Shown: positions 12,165 to 23,858 of the stretch, piece after piece | Layout of the letters: each line of letters starts with the position of its first letter | Numbering within the stretch: the stretch's first letter is position 1 | From: Nymphaea colorata | Lineage: Eukaryota; Streptophyta; Magnoliopsida; Nymphaeales; Nymphaeaceae | NCBI RefSeq assembly: GCF_008831285.2 | Contig: NC_045139.1 | Location: 20,006,412 to 20,070,411 of the forward strand | Length of the DNA: 64,000 nt | Direction of reading: 5' to 3' | Made by a program: the position numbers and the translations under genes | The notes under the pieces: model-generated | What the model saw: only the letters and a program-made list of their open reading frames with translations | Database searches by the model: none | Told to the model about the DNA's origin: nothing

Positions 12165-13317
12165 TTAGATGATGATTGTGTGATTCTGAAAGACTAGAGT
12201 TACCATTCAATTTAAGCCAGTCATTTCCTATGCAGGAGACGGTGGTTTGAGAAAAAGGAAAGAACAAAATGACTCCAACGTGCGGACCAATTGAAATCAA
12301 GTAGGAGAGTCCGTACCGTTAGGGGGGAGCGATATAAGGCCATGCGTGCTGAGTATGGTGAGTGGCCATGGGAGGACTCAGCCCGTTGAACAAAAAGATT
12401 TTCAACCTGCGACGAGATCGGACAGGACTATAGTTACATCCCATCACGCCGCAGTATTTTTTAGTCAAAGGGTTATGCGCACGATTAATGACGTTGCAGT
12501 TTTGCTTTCCTGAGATGTGTTTTAGCATAAATGGTCTTCGCATGAAAGCAAGTTGCTCAAGAAGATGGTCACCTCTAACCGGGCGTTGGACTGCAAAGAT
12601 CAGATGTCAATTGTTAAAGGGGGTTCGCTGGCCAAAACCCCCTGTCCTATGACCGTACGTAACGGTACTCTTTTCTTATATTATCCACACACGGGTCTCG
12701 GCACCCCTTGTTCCGTTGACTTGCATATGGGTTTAAGTACATGACAACTTCGTTTCTGGCACTGCAGAAATAAAAAAAGAAATTGAGGGAGGGCAGTTTT
12801 ATATTTTTAATCTCGAAAATTTTTAGAGGGAACTAATCAAGTTTTCAAGAAATTCTAATAGAGTTACTTAGGTTTTCTATTAAACACAATGAACATATTT
12901 TTAAAAGTTTTGAGAATCTAAAGGGCCTCTGCGTCCCCACTCTTGGCCCCTATATGAGCCAGTGGGGTCGGCAGATGCCACAGCCCTCTTCCCCTTGTAT
13001 TTTTTTTGGAAAAACACATTAACATGGTAATATTTTGAAAATTTTCAACTTGTTCTTTGTAGAAACTTTGAAAAATTGAATGTTCCCAATTCATATTTTG
13101 AAGAGTTTCAACTTGGCATCTGCTAAAAATTTGATATCAAAAATTTCACTTGTTAATATTTCGAAAATTTTTATGTTTTTGATTTATAAATGTCTATGCG
13201 AGACCTACTTAAGTTTTTTTACTAATTCTAAGAGAGTTATATAGGTTTTGGAAAATTTCACATGTTATTGCATTAACAGGTATTTTGCTTTATTTTCCAA
13301 CATAGTTTGGACATGTT

Positions 13318-13440
13318 ATTGTATTAACATGTTTTTTGTTTTTCACACCCATTTTGGATATAAAATGTCTGAAAGCCTCCTTGCCTAATCTTTGGTGAAG
13401 AGATCAACTAACTGATTGTTGCTTCTGACTACGGGTGTAC
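13318..13440 (-). pseudogene. copia RNase H C-terminal scrap
   Basis: On the - strand, about 13440 down to 13325 reads VRSNNQLVDLFTKD, a stop, then RRLSDILYPKWV. Allowing for one stop and a shift, this follows the copia C-terminal pattern (ENQLADIFTK..L....F..L..KLG). It is a small relic; no LTR or other domain is recognisable next to it. Confidence 0.55.
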
Positions 13441-15589
13441 ATGCAAAAATCTTCAACCTTGCATTCAGGTGTCAAAGGGAGAAATTTACCTGTATTTGCA
13501 TCCGTTAGCTCACGTGGGTATCCACAAGAGATTTGACCTGACCAATAGGTACAAAGTTTAATTGTTCCTAACACCTTTAACTGGGAGAATCAGATTAACG
13601 ACTATTTACAATCTAACAGCTAAGAATTGGATGTTGTTGAGATCCCAAGTTCATGAAATCTTCTCTAGTTTTACAAAGGAGATTCATTTTAGAGACGTAT
13701 GTGGACCATAAGGAATAGGTTTTGTGAACTGGAAAACCCTCAGATATACTGTCATTCCCATATCATCATTTATCGATGCAAGAATGAAGCTAGACTAAGA
13801 TGATGCATCCGACTAAGTCACCTTAAAGTCAAGGTCAGCTTTCTAAAGGGATTCAAGTCTTGGGATTCGTTCAGTTTTAGGAATATGGGACATGACCCTA
13901 GGACATAACTTGAATTCATTGTGCAATCCTGATTAGAAGCTCGACAGAATAAAAATCTGATCCAATTTCAGAACTCTAGGGTTTAGCCAAGGCTTAAACG
14001 ATCATTGTCTAGGATCTAATGACCAAAATCACACTTCATATCTTTGGTATCTAGATTCAAATTCATTATGAATCTAGTGATCCACTTTTATTCCCAATCT
14101 GGAACTGACACGTGTATAGTCTAAGGTTTGAGACTTATTTAGAGTTTAGAAGATCCGATTTTTGTTTTCATGATCCAGATTTGATATCCAGTGTCTCATA
14201 TTCCAAGATCAAAATGGGTTCCGATATCCTCAATGTTCAAGTTCTAAAATCTAACATGAGATCCTAAGTTCAGCCTTCTTTCACTGACGAGGAAAAAAAA
14301 ACCAAGTGAAAATCAAAATCTAGTTAAATTTTTAAGAGACTGAAATACCCCTCAAGGGAGGCAAGGGGTTTTCATCATGAAAACCCATTTGTTTTCTCTT
14401 TTGAAGGGAATTTTAATTTCTTGGAAATATAACTCTGTTTTTATTTTTCCAACTTAATATTCACCTTAGATATTTTTGAAATCAACCGTTCAAATAATTC
14501 CCATCAAGTTTGGCATAGGAGTGTCAGGTACCTATCCATGTTATAAATTCAGAATGCACAACTTCACAAAGTTTATGCTTGAACATGCACACCACTATTT
14601 AAGATTTCATGTATCACTCCTTATCTTTTGAATTAAATTTGAATTTATAGCTATGAAACTTTGTATTTAAGCAAACTTGTATTAGGAGTTCTAGCAATCA
14701 TATAATAGTTTTTGTGGTATCCTTAGTGTTGGGGTCACGTAGTTAACAAATATATTGTGTTGAAGAGCCACAATTCCAAAATAATTCACCTGATTTTGGC
14801 CTAACAATGCACTAGTAGTAGGTGCTTGTAAATGGTTGGTGAAAGTTCAACTGATAATGCACTGCAAATCTGGAAATTTTGCTTTGTAAGTTTAACCAAT
14901 ATCTTGGGGGCTCCTGCAGCATTGTCTCCTAAAAAACCCCAAGTGGCACTTATAAAAGTAGGTATGTGAATCAGCATGGAAGAACACATAGTTAAAAAAT
15001 GAAGTTGCAAGTATTGTTCCTATTCTTGCTCAAGATATGGTTCCACCTGCTACAACTGAATAGTTTCCTAAAGATCTTTGTAAAGGAGAAATTATTAACC
15101 TAGTAGTTTCCAAACATGAGGAATTTCATGGCATTTGTAAAAGGACTTCCAATATGAGTAGTTTTTGTCTCTCAGGCAGATAATCTCTATTTCTTTTCTT
15201 TGCTCATTCCTTTGTTTGCTTTGACTGTTTTGGCTCTTGTTCTTTCTTTAGTTCTTTTCTTTTTCTCTTTTCGTCGGGCCAACCTTTACCTATAGAGGAA
15301 TTACCTCACCACCCCATAGGCTACTATGGAGTGCCACTGCATTGGAGATTATGTATAGTTCTCTAATGTGCAATGTTATGTCTATCGGGCATTCTACTAA
15401 ACCTATATAGCGAGCTTTTAGGCCAATAGCTCCCAGACCAACAGGCCTTATGGTACTACCATTTTGCATCTCATTAGCTTCTATGATTTCTTCAATTTTG
15501 TTCTTTCTGTTTCTCTCTTTTTTTCTCTCTTGGGATAATTGTTTGTCCCTTGATCTATTTGGGATTGTTTTGTTTGTCTGTTGGTATAG
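13441..15589. other. 2.1-kb stretch with no supportable gene
   Basis: The sequence is AT-rich with no long frames. 15180-15560 is rich in TTTCTTT/TCTCTTT and leads into the H+-ATPase fragment, so part of it may be an intron of that gene. Confidence 0.45.
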
Positions 15590-16507
15590 GAAAACCTACC
15601 ACTGAGGAGGTTTTTGAGAACTTGATGTGTAGTAAAAAGGGTTTATCCATTGATGGAGCCAAAGAGAGATTGAAAACTTTTGGACAAAACATGCTCGAGG
15701 AAAAGAAGGTGAATGGCTTTTTTGCTTTCTTTTTTTTTTCTTCTAAGGTTGTTGCTTGTATATTTAATTTTCGTCTTGTGGGTTTTGTTTAGGAGAGCAA
15801 AAATTTTGAAGTTTTTGGACCTTATATGGATACCCTTTATTGTGGGTCATAGAAGAGCTGCTATCATGGATATTGCCCTTGCTAATGGAGGAGTAAGCTT
15901 TATTAGTCCAATATGCTATTTTTCTTTGTAGCTAAGAAGTTCATCTGTCTTCTTCTTCTTCTTCTTGATCTGCTTATTCTCTTCCTTGGGTATTTTTGTT
16001 TAGGGGAAACCTCTTAATTAGCAAAAGTAATGGTAAAGGCCAATCCTACACAACTTCTTGTATTCTTTGTCAGACTCATCATAAGGCTTTTGTCCCCTCC
16101 AACTGGTTGAAAACTAATGTTGTTCCTTGATAATGGTGGGGAAATGTTAGGTCCCTAGGTTGGGCGATGAAAAGAAGAAGATGCCTCCATTTTGGTTCCA
16201 GAAAACGAGCCCTTGATGTCTGTCTTCTTGACATCAGACATCAATAGGAATGATATTAACGCATCTATCTTCTTGAGGGGGATCCATTGAAAATTAATGA
16301 TCAGGTTGCCTAGTTTGTCATTGTTTGCAAAAAATTCTGGTCTTTTGGTGTAAGCTTAGTTTGATCAATTGGTTGTAATTCATAGTCTGCACTTATTGAA
16401 GAATCCTTGCCAGTAACTAAAAGCCCTGGAGATGGCATTTACTCTGGTTCCACATGTAAGCTACTCATCTTGTTGATACTACTAATAAAATTGGTCATTT
16501 TCAAAAG
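15590..16507 (+). pseudogene. plasma-membrane H+-ATPase (P3A) N-terminal fragment with introns, decayed
   Basis: Exon A (15590-15708, AG before and GT after) encodes EEVFENLMCSKKGLSIDGA... to LEEKK, the actuator-domain start. Exon B (15793-15892) encodes SKILKFLDLIWIPF...AAIMDIALANGG, transmembrane segment 1; it is 100 nt where 99 is expected, an extra A causing a frameshift near 15800. Further pieces are GKPLN-stop at 16004, ASILVP near 16185, LLEGDPLKINDQ near 16275-16305, and after an intron ESLPVTKSPGDGIYSGSTC (about 16401-16455). HLVDTTNKIGHFQK ends at 16507 before GT. About 20 codons between GSTCK and HLVD are deleted. Retained introns show DNA-level duplication, not retroposition. The phosphorylation site and later domains are absent. 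Confidence 0.88.
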
Positions 16508-17050
16508 GTATATATTTAACATATGCAGTTCACATCAGATATGCTTCTGCCTTCCTTGCTTCACAATTTATTATGATGGTGTTTTTCGGTTTGTCTGATT
16601 TGTGAGGCATTTCATCTTGTTAGGTTTTGATTGACTGCAATTGGGAACTTCTATATATGTTCAATTACTATGGTTATAATAATATGAATAATTCATGGAG
16701 TAACTGCATCTTGTTTGACATGCACACAGAGGAGGTAAAATCATGGAGAATGTTTCTCTACCACTTAAAATCATTTATTGTCACAATTAATTGGCAGCTC
16801 ATGAAACCTTGTAGCTTGTGAATCAGAGAGGCTCTGATTCAAGCCATGTGCATCACAATGGAGTTTTGTTTTGACTGCTTTATGTTTGCCTTCTCTTTGT
16901 TCAATATGCATGATTTTTTGTTTCATATGCATATATGGGTCCATAGAGGAGAACCTTGCTCTCATGTGAACCCATAAAGATATACATGGTCTTTGGAAAT
17001 GTTGTAATGTTGTTTTTAGTCTATTCAAATGTTTCCATAGATTAGATTGG
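16508..17050. other. stretch after the H+-ATPase fragment, no supportable gene
   Basis: The next H+-ATPase exon would be expected here, but I could not align it. The sequence is AT-rich with short frames. Confidence 0.4.
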
Positions 17051-17170
17051 TAGTCTATGTCACATAGGTATGGTGACGCTGGTATGGGTATGGGGAAGCG
17101 AGTATAGGTACGGTGTTTTTGTTAATCTTGGTATAGCAGTATGGTGATAATTATATATTTTAATCTCAAA

Positions 17171-17310
17171 AAATAAAATTGATATCATCACATTATTAAG
17201 ACAATGTTCCTTTCATGGTTATTACATATAATCTTGTAAAAAACATAATTGATATCATCACATTATTAAGACAATGTTCCTTTCATAGTTTTTGTATACA
17301 ATCCCATAAG
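17171..17310. repeat. 70-bp tandem duplication in the hAT left subterminal region
   Basis: GATATCATCACATTATTAAG recurs at 17181 and 17251 within two 70-bp units that differ at a few bases. A partial third start (AAAAACATAATTGA) follows at about 17311. Confidence 0.93.
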
Positions 17311-17609
17311 AAAAACATAATTGACTCGGATCATTCTTTCAGTTCTTCTTCCTCTTCCATGTCCACCTCTACAACCTCCTCCTCATCCTCCTCTACCTCT
17401 TTGTAGGGTACATGGTTCATTTAACCCCGAATTAAGATGGTCTAGATCATCCTCTCCTTCAAAGTTAAATTCATCACCATTCAAATCCCAATTTTTACTT
17501 TTTCCTTTTCTATAAAAGGATAAGAATTAAGAATATAATTATCAAGTAGTCAAGAATATAAATAAGAAAAATTTATAAGACAATAAGTGTTGACTTACCT
17601 GTATTTATC

Positions 17610-19385
17610 ATTGCTTTGTGAAGGTAACCGAAGGTCAGAATGCACATAAATTAAATCTTCTACACACTTGCTTGTAAGTTTGCTTCTCTTAATATTGTGA
17701 ATATGTGAATATGTACTCCAATTCCTTTCAGAGTATGAAGATGTAGCAGGCTGAACTAACAACCTCAAAGAAAGGTATTGAATAGTGGGATAAGCATGTC
17801 CATGTTTGACTCACCAAGGAAGAAGTAGATATATGTCTCTATTTACCATTGCAGCCATTTTTTCATTTCTTATAAAAAAGCTTGTAAACTCATTGTCAGC
17901 TTGTTCATTTTGATATGAATCTCTAAAAATTTGATTATGACATGTCAACCTATGTCTTGATAATTCAAGATCTATATATGGTGGGGTTCTTCTAACACCT
18001 TTAGGGAGCCACTTTAACCCATAATACTTAAGGTTTAATGAGTGTGCCATGCATTGTAAAGGAGTGTTGCACTTATCTCATCTTGTTGCTAATGTATTGT
18101 GCACATGATAAAAAAAGAATACAATGAAGCATTGGATTATCACAATCAAGAGCCCTCAACATCTCCCAAATAGGCTCTGTGAGCAATAAACATCTTCAAC
18201 AAGCAATCATTTGATAGTTTGAGCCTTGTTATCATCATCAGCACGGTAAGAAATTTCAATCATCATCTGTCGTTATATTGATTAATGCACCTTGAACCTT
18301 ATTGATTCTCTTCATCATAAGATCACAGAAGCAAAAAATGTCTCTACAATTCTTAACAACTTCAAATCAATATATCTATTATAAATGGAAAGTGCATGCT
18401 AATGATTAACTATGAAGTTTCTAATATTTTTAACATCTCTCTCCAAGTCTTCAATCCACGAACACAATTCATAAGCACAAAGTACTTGTTCTTTGCTTGA
18501 TGGATTGCATATGCTTTTTTAATGCCAAATTTAAACTATGGATTGCACAAGGTGTCCAAAAAATGTGAGGATATTCATGTTCCACTAGAAGACTGGCAGC
18601 TCTAGACAACCTTATCCTTTCCAACTTCTTCAATCAACTCTACAAATAATCTTTTCAAATACTCAACATTTTTCAATTCACCAAATGCATCTATTATTTT
18701 TAGAAAAATTGGCCCATTAGCTAAAATTGTAACAAAATTAATAAGTGGATGTTTTTGAATATCTGTCTAGACATCAAATATAACTAAAACTCCATATCGC
18801 TCCCATGTCAACTTTTGATATTGTAGCAATTTATCTATTTGATTCTTCTCTTGTTGTAGGATGATTGTTCGAAGCTTTTCAGAGTTTGGTGTAACATATC
18901 CAAACATGTTGCTATTTGCCAAAGATACAACTAGATCCTTCCAATATGGGTTTCTAGCTGCATTATATGCAACTAGAAAAAAAGAATGTTCCAACTTTTC
19001 TATCTAATTCCTGCCTTTTTTGTAAAGCAAACGACTGCTTAATTGATTTTTGGGGATGTGCCCACCTTTCTTTTTTCTAGCATTCGTACGCATCGTCGTA
19101 TAAGAGTACTGAAGGAATGTTAATAAAACCAAATGAGTTCCCACTTTTCTTCATATCATACTGTTTTTGCTTCTTTTTTCAACTCATTCACACTATCAAT
19201 TTTGAACTTTTTACATATTTGAATACCATAATTTTTCATTTGCAATAGATGTGTTTTAATTCTTGTATATATCTGGTTGAACTCCTTTCTACAAAAAGAA
19301 CATTGAAAGACTACATTCTGACCACCTCCATGAGCTTTTCGTTGCCTTTCCACATAACTCCATAATGGCTGGTCCTCTTGTGACT
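17610..19385 (-). pseudogene. hAT transposase: BED finger, DUF659, C-terminal dimerisation domain, broken
   Basis: Reading down the - strand, 19385-19156 encodes a BED zinc finger: PLWSYVERQRKAHGGGQ, then CSFCRKEF and RIKTHLLQM (C..C...H). Next, 18994-18580 encodes a DUF659-type catalytic segment: AARNPYWKDLV, FGYVTPNSEKLRT, a DV-stop-TDIQKHP site where the family has DGW, and a late HIFWTPCAIHSLNLALK. Then 18050-17811 gives MAHSLNLKYYGLKWLPKGV. Finally 17810-17620 gives the hAT dimerisation domain SSYSERNWSTYSHIHNIKR through CVEDLIYVHSDLRL. A TGA at about 17813 replaces the second Trp of the WW motif. Several stops lie in the middle. Transposition is not possible from this copy. Confidence 0.92.
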
Positions 19386-19459
19386 ATGATAAATTACATG
19401 TAGTTGCAGTTGTCGATGCATAACTTGTAGGGCCAATGGCAGAACTAGTATGGGCAAGG

Positions 19460-19700
19460 CATAACAATGAAGTTATTAACAGCATATAATAAATAACAAC
19501 ATATAACAAATAAGTTATTAACAACATATAACAGATATTAAGTTATTAACAACATCTAACAACATATAACAAATAAGTTATTAACAGCATACAACAGCAA
19601 CAATTATAAGCTGCATAACTTATAAAAAAATTAGCCACAAATAAGTTATTAACAGCATATAACAACAACAATCATAAGCTGCATAACTTATAAAAAAAAT
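19460..19700. repeat. short tandem repeats upstream of the hAT transposase
   Basis: AAGTTATTAACAACATATAAC-like units recur about six times. Two longer copies each contain AATTATAAGCTGCATAACTT or a one-base variant, followed by an A run. These may be subterminal binding repeats of the element. Confidence 0.85.
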
Positions 19701-20152
19701 TTAACCAAGATGTCTGAAAACGGCAGGTGAAAGATTTTGATTTTTGAAGAAGGATAACCAAAGCAGATTTGCAAAAATGGCAGAAGAAAGAAACGTCAAC
19801 CAAAAGGGGATATGGAAAGCAAGCCGCCAGCAACAAGGGCATATGCAAAATAGGAAAGGGAAAAAAATTGCAGCAACCTTAAAAACTGCCAAATGAAAAA
19901 ATAAAGAAATATGTTACTCTGCCAGCGAAGCTGAAGGGCCGCCGCCATCCATCGAACGTCGCTGGTGAGTAAGTTTAACATATTATTATGGTTTGGATCT
20001 GGATCAAACCCGAAACTAGATCCAAATGTATCAAACCATACCCGCGTACCCGTTTTGGCGTACCAGCGTACCAGTACGGGTACGTGGTGCATTTCAAGTT
20101 GCTGCTTTGGTAGCAGATTTTTCTGAAATATGAGACTCAACTATTTCATAGA

Positions 20153-20234
20153 ATGACAGACGAAATAATGCGCCGATCTTGTTTTCTCTTCTTTCTTCTC
20201 CTCTTATCAATGGCTTCTCTCTCTACTGCTCAAG
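20153..20234 (+). pseudogene. signal-peptide-like first exon, family unknown
   Basis: From ATG 20153 (or the in-frame ATG 20168) the frame reads MTDEIMRRSCFLFFLLLLS then MASLSTAQ, a short basic n-region, a strongly hydrophobic core and an A-Q type cleavage region. It stops at CAAG followed by GTTAGC, a possible donor. A possible second exon after the acceptor at about 20348 reads SEEKKCN before another GT. I cannot follow a gene beyond that, so this is probably a stranded first exon of a secreted protein. Confidence 0.4.
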
Positions 20235-20799
20235 GTTAGCACGATTTCTTCTGTTGTTTTGTCTTGGGGAGAGAATTATTCTTCTTTTCTCATCGCTGTT
20301 TGCTTTTGGTAATTCACTTCTTTAATCTTTCGTCTATTTGGTTATCCAGGATCGGAAGAAAAGAAATGTAATTTGGTATAGACCAGGTTCTTTTCCCTTG
20401 GTTGACCATGTTACGGTTCTTCTTTGGATATTTTCTCCTTGTAATTTCAGGCAGCAGTTGTTTGACTCATTTTAATGGCAAAAATTTTCTTTTTTTGACA
20501 GATCTTTGGAATGATTAGCAGGTTTTTTCTAGTCATCCTCATGTGTGTTCAGTAACAATTACTACACGCATGAAGGTACTTACTAATTCTAGCATAGATC
20601 ACAGATACTCATTTTATGGTTTCATGCAATAGCTTTCACGTTTTCTAAAATATTAGGTTGTTTTTTTCCACAAGGTATCAGTTATGCAAGTAGCTAATCA
20701 GTACATGCTGTGGGAAATGCAGGAAAAGCTCATAACCTTTTTGTTTAATTTTTATGCAATTATTGAATACTCTCTTCCGCTCTGTCTCTCTTGAATCAG

Positions 20800-21745
20800 G
20801 GCTGCACACAAGCCGAGCTCCCTCCCTCCCCTGACACAAGCTCGACCTCAACTAGATTGTACAGAATGGAGCTCGAACTCAACTCCCGTAACTCGATTAA
20901 CTCGTTTACATTTGCCCACAAGTAACCAACCACCGGCACCGGAGGTGCCACCAGCAGTCACCAACACCGGAGGTGCCACTTGTAGTCGCCAGAGGAGGAG
21001 GGATCCAGCCAAGTCCCTCCGTATCTCTCTTTTTCTTCATTTATGGCGATGGCAGCAGACAATCGCCAACAAGAACTCGGACCTCCTACCTTCGTTTTAG
21101 CAACCAGAGAGGGGCCCACAGCCCCTTTCTTGCTGTTGCACACCACTGGGGAGGAGGACCATCGGCCCCCTCACCCATTGCCCGAAAGGAAGCAAGGGAC
21201 CCGACAAGTCCCCCTCCTGTTTCTCGTTCAGTAGATTGCGGCAGTCGTTGCCGCTGCTGCAATAGGGAAGAGTTCAATGACCCTTCCTCTCTACCGCCTG
21301 CAAAAATGAGGGACCCTGATGGGTTTCTCCCTCTCTGCTCCACCACACGATGAGGAAGGCCCAACCAGCGCTACGACCGGCCTCTTTCTCTTCTTTGTGA
21401 TACGATGGAAAAGAAGCCATCTTGTCTAGTAAAAGCAGCCTGCAAGAGCAGTTGGAAAAACGGAAGGCCGAGCTGCCAAAGGTCATCGTCGTCGGAAGAG
21501 GGAAGGCAGCAGCCTGCAAGAGAGAGAGTGACAGAGAGGCAAAAGCTAGAAGAGTGGTTTCTCAAATCGGTTTGTCCAATCATTTGATTGTTACAGAATT
21601 TAAATGAGTTCAGTTCTGAAAACTCGAAAGGACTCGTTTATTGTTTCCAGTTTAATAATTTTGAGCTCGAACTCAACTCGTTTACAATGAAGCGAGTTTG
21701 AACCGAGCTTCTTCGAGTGAGTTTAAGTCAGGTTGAGTTGGCTTC
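20800..21745. repeat. GC-rich insertion bounded by GAGCTCGAACTCAACTC repeats
   Basis: The 17-mer GAGCTCGAACTCAACTC occurs at 20869-20885 and 21663-21679 in the same orientation, each within a TCGA-rich border (CTCGATTAACTCGTTTAC; AACTCGTTTACAATGAAGCG). The interior is far richer in GC than its surroundings. It has a small CACCGGAGGTGCCAC duplication (20937-20990) and repeated GGGA(C/T)CC...AAGTCCC segments. Overlapping frames on both strands up to 126 codons are typical of GC-rich non-coding DNA, so I call no protein. Confidence 0.4.
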
Positions 21746-22027
21746 ATTCCTTCAGCAACTTCAGCAACTCTATTCTTGATATATATATATATATATAACA
21801 GAACGACTGTTCTAGTTGACCGTATCCCACGAGTGCTCACGGAAGCACTACGGTCCGTCCGATGTTTTAATCGGACGGTGGAGATACTCGCAAACCAAAA
21901 GTCGAGCGGGGATAGCGGTTGGAACGCTTTCCCGACTTCCCTCTTCTCCCCTCTCGCCTGCTCAGCCCAACTCTCCCCTCCCGCGCTCCCGCCTGAAGTC
22001 TCGCCCCAACCATCGGACGATTCCGAC

Positions 22028-22215
22028 GGACCTCCACGGCGACCGCCTCCGGTGACATTCACGGCGACGACACCGTCTCGCCTCTCCCGCTCCCGCCTGA
22101 CTACACGCGAGAGGCATCGTTCATCAGTGACGAGAACAGGATGGACCTCCCCGGCGACCACCTTCGGCAACAGTCACGGCGACGACACCTTCTCCCCTCT
22201 CCCCCTCCCGCCTGA
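22028..22215. repeat. 115-bp-period tandem repeat in a GC-rich block
   Basis: Two copies begin GGACCTCC at 22028 and 22143. Each continues through a CGGCGACGACACC box and ends CTCCCGCCTGA. They are about 85% alike by eye. The GC-rich block around them spans about 21798-22334. Confidence 0.85.
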
Positions 22216-22765
22216 GGAACGTAGGCCTTCATCGGATGCCATTTCGATTGGAATGCCGTCGGCGACCCCCACCCGACCGTATCGGCGAGGTTTCAAGCCA
22301 AGGTCACCGAGATACTGTCGGCGACGGCACCCAGGTATGCTGCTGCTTTTTCATTTCTTCATTCAACTTTCCTTTTGATGGGGTTTTTGATTTCCACTTT
22401 ACCATGTGTGCTATGTTGGGGTTTTTACATCTGATTTTATTTATGACTCACTTTTGGTTCAATCGATTGTTTGCTCTAATTCATTCTACACTTGCTGCTC
22501 TAGATTTATTTGAATTAACCTTGCTTCCAGCTTCCTCTTTTTGTATCTCTTCTTGTGTCTGCTTGTTCTGTTTGTCTGCTTGTTCTGTTTGTAACTTCGA
22601 TTAAGCATTGCTTATGGTTTTACCTATTTGTTTCATTGTTTCTATGTAATCTGCAGAACTTCAAGGTTGCCAGTACTTTATGTATTTGGAAAAGCAATAC
22701 TGGATGCGAATGCTTGTGCAAAATTTTTATTTGATTTCTTGACATCAGGATGCAAATCGACATTG
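22216..22765 (+). pseudogene. two exon-like segments joined by a candidate intron, family unknown
   Basis: Segment 1 (about 22223-22334) reads FIGCHFDWNAVGDPHPTVSA...ILSATAP and ends in AG before GTATGC at 22335. Segment 2 (22657-22765) follows TCTGCAG and is open for 36 codons (LPVLYVFGKAILDANACAKF then LFDFLTSGCKSTL), ending before GTATG. The phases agree: AG plus A makes one Arg codon across the junction. The putative intron of 322 bp is T-rich. A stop precedes segment 1, so no start is seen. I do not recognise the protein. It could be a real gene's second and third exons stranded here, or coincidence. Confidence 0.35.
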
Positions 22766-23858
22766 GTATGAGCTCACTGACCTCTCTGTAACACCATTTT
22801 GAACAAAATTGACCCTTCAAAAGTTTACTTTTGTCAGTCATTAGTCAGTCTTGAGCCAACACTGACCTTATGCGGAACATGCTTGTGCATTGGCAATCGG
22901 CTGGTTGCAGTTTGTGACATTGATGTATAGTTGCTGAGTAATGCTTTTGACCGCTCAAATATGGAGGTATGGACCTGAGGTGCATGTTATATCGCGGTGC
23001 ATGTTATGGTCCTACGGACATGTTTAGCTGGGTAAAGCACTAAGTTCTCTTTCTCAACATCATCCAGATGCTAAACTGGTACTTATGCTCTTAATATTGG
23101 CTTGAATAATTGTAGCCCAATCGTGTGTGTGTGTGTGTGCGCACAAACCTCAACAGTCACCATTCCCCAGTAGTTGCATTAATGTTGACTCTGAAATATG
23201 TTTTATTAAAATTTTACGTATCATTTATTTGGAACCTACATTCAAATTGATATATGAATCATTACAAGATTGCTACATTTGACTATGCTTTTTGGTGCGA
23301 TAGGCATAGTCATTGGGCCGCAGGACTGCTATCAAGAGCCTCCTTGACTCCACGACCTCATTTAGGAGACTAGAAATCGATTTCTTCTACTTATGATTAA
23401 TCTTTCTTTGTCCTTCTTTTGTGTCCTTTTCTTTGTGCTTCATATGTCATATAAATAGGGATTTTGTTTTGAGTTTTTTAAAAAATATATATGATTTTTT
23501 CTAACATATGATTTTCTCTTGTAGCATTCTACATCTTCATTGGGCGTGAATATGGATGCAAGTATTAGCTCTAAATGTTCAAATGTGGCAAGGAAGTTAG
23601 ATATGTTTTGCCGAGTACAAGTACAACAAATGTTGTTGATGATGAAATGATACTGGTCATGAACATTGATGATGATTTAACAAGAGATGAGGACAATACG
23701 ACGACAGATGTTGAGGCAACAGATGACCTGATGGTGATTACGAATATTGATATGCATTAACAAAGGAAGGAAATGAGGCATGCCAAGCTGGCATTGAGGG
23801 ACACCGTGGTGAGGGACCCTTTGTTGATGTTGAGGGAATAGACATAGGCCAACAGTTA
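22766..23858. other. 1.1-kb stretch with no supportable gene
   Basis: It contains a short (GT)n run at about 23126-23141 and an acidic 61-codon frame at 23575-23760 (DDEMILVMNIDDDLTRDED). The acidic frame may be the N-terminal leader of the FAR1-type protein that follows, but stops separate them. Confidence 0.35.

Larger units (their letters stand above)
17055..20093 (-). mobile_element. hAT-superfamily transposon, decayed; ends approximate
   Basis: A - strand hAT transposase relic lies between two regions with related inverted sequence. The left region at about 17060-17115 has repeated GGTATGGTGACGCTGGTATG-type motifs. The right region at about 20045-20093, read on the - strand, has GTACCCGTACTGGTACGCTGG. 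The ends are GGTAYG-rich, but I cannot show a clean TIR or 8-bp target duplication, so the exact boundaries are estimates. Confidence 0.6.

Noticed and set aside
12300-12750. Less AT-rich patch that looked organellar
   Set aside because: I could not match it to any plastid or mitochondrial gene by eye; a database search would decide.
20973-21364. 126-codon and 92-codon frames on opposite strands
   Set aside because: GC-rich low-complexity sequence with internal repeats and no domain; open frames are expected by chance.
21682-22378. Overlapping 160-200-codon frames on both strands in the GC-rich block
   Set aside because: They overlap each other in several frames, are Pro/Arg/Ser-rich and come from tandem repeats; only the two splice-bounded segments are worth keeping.
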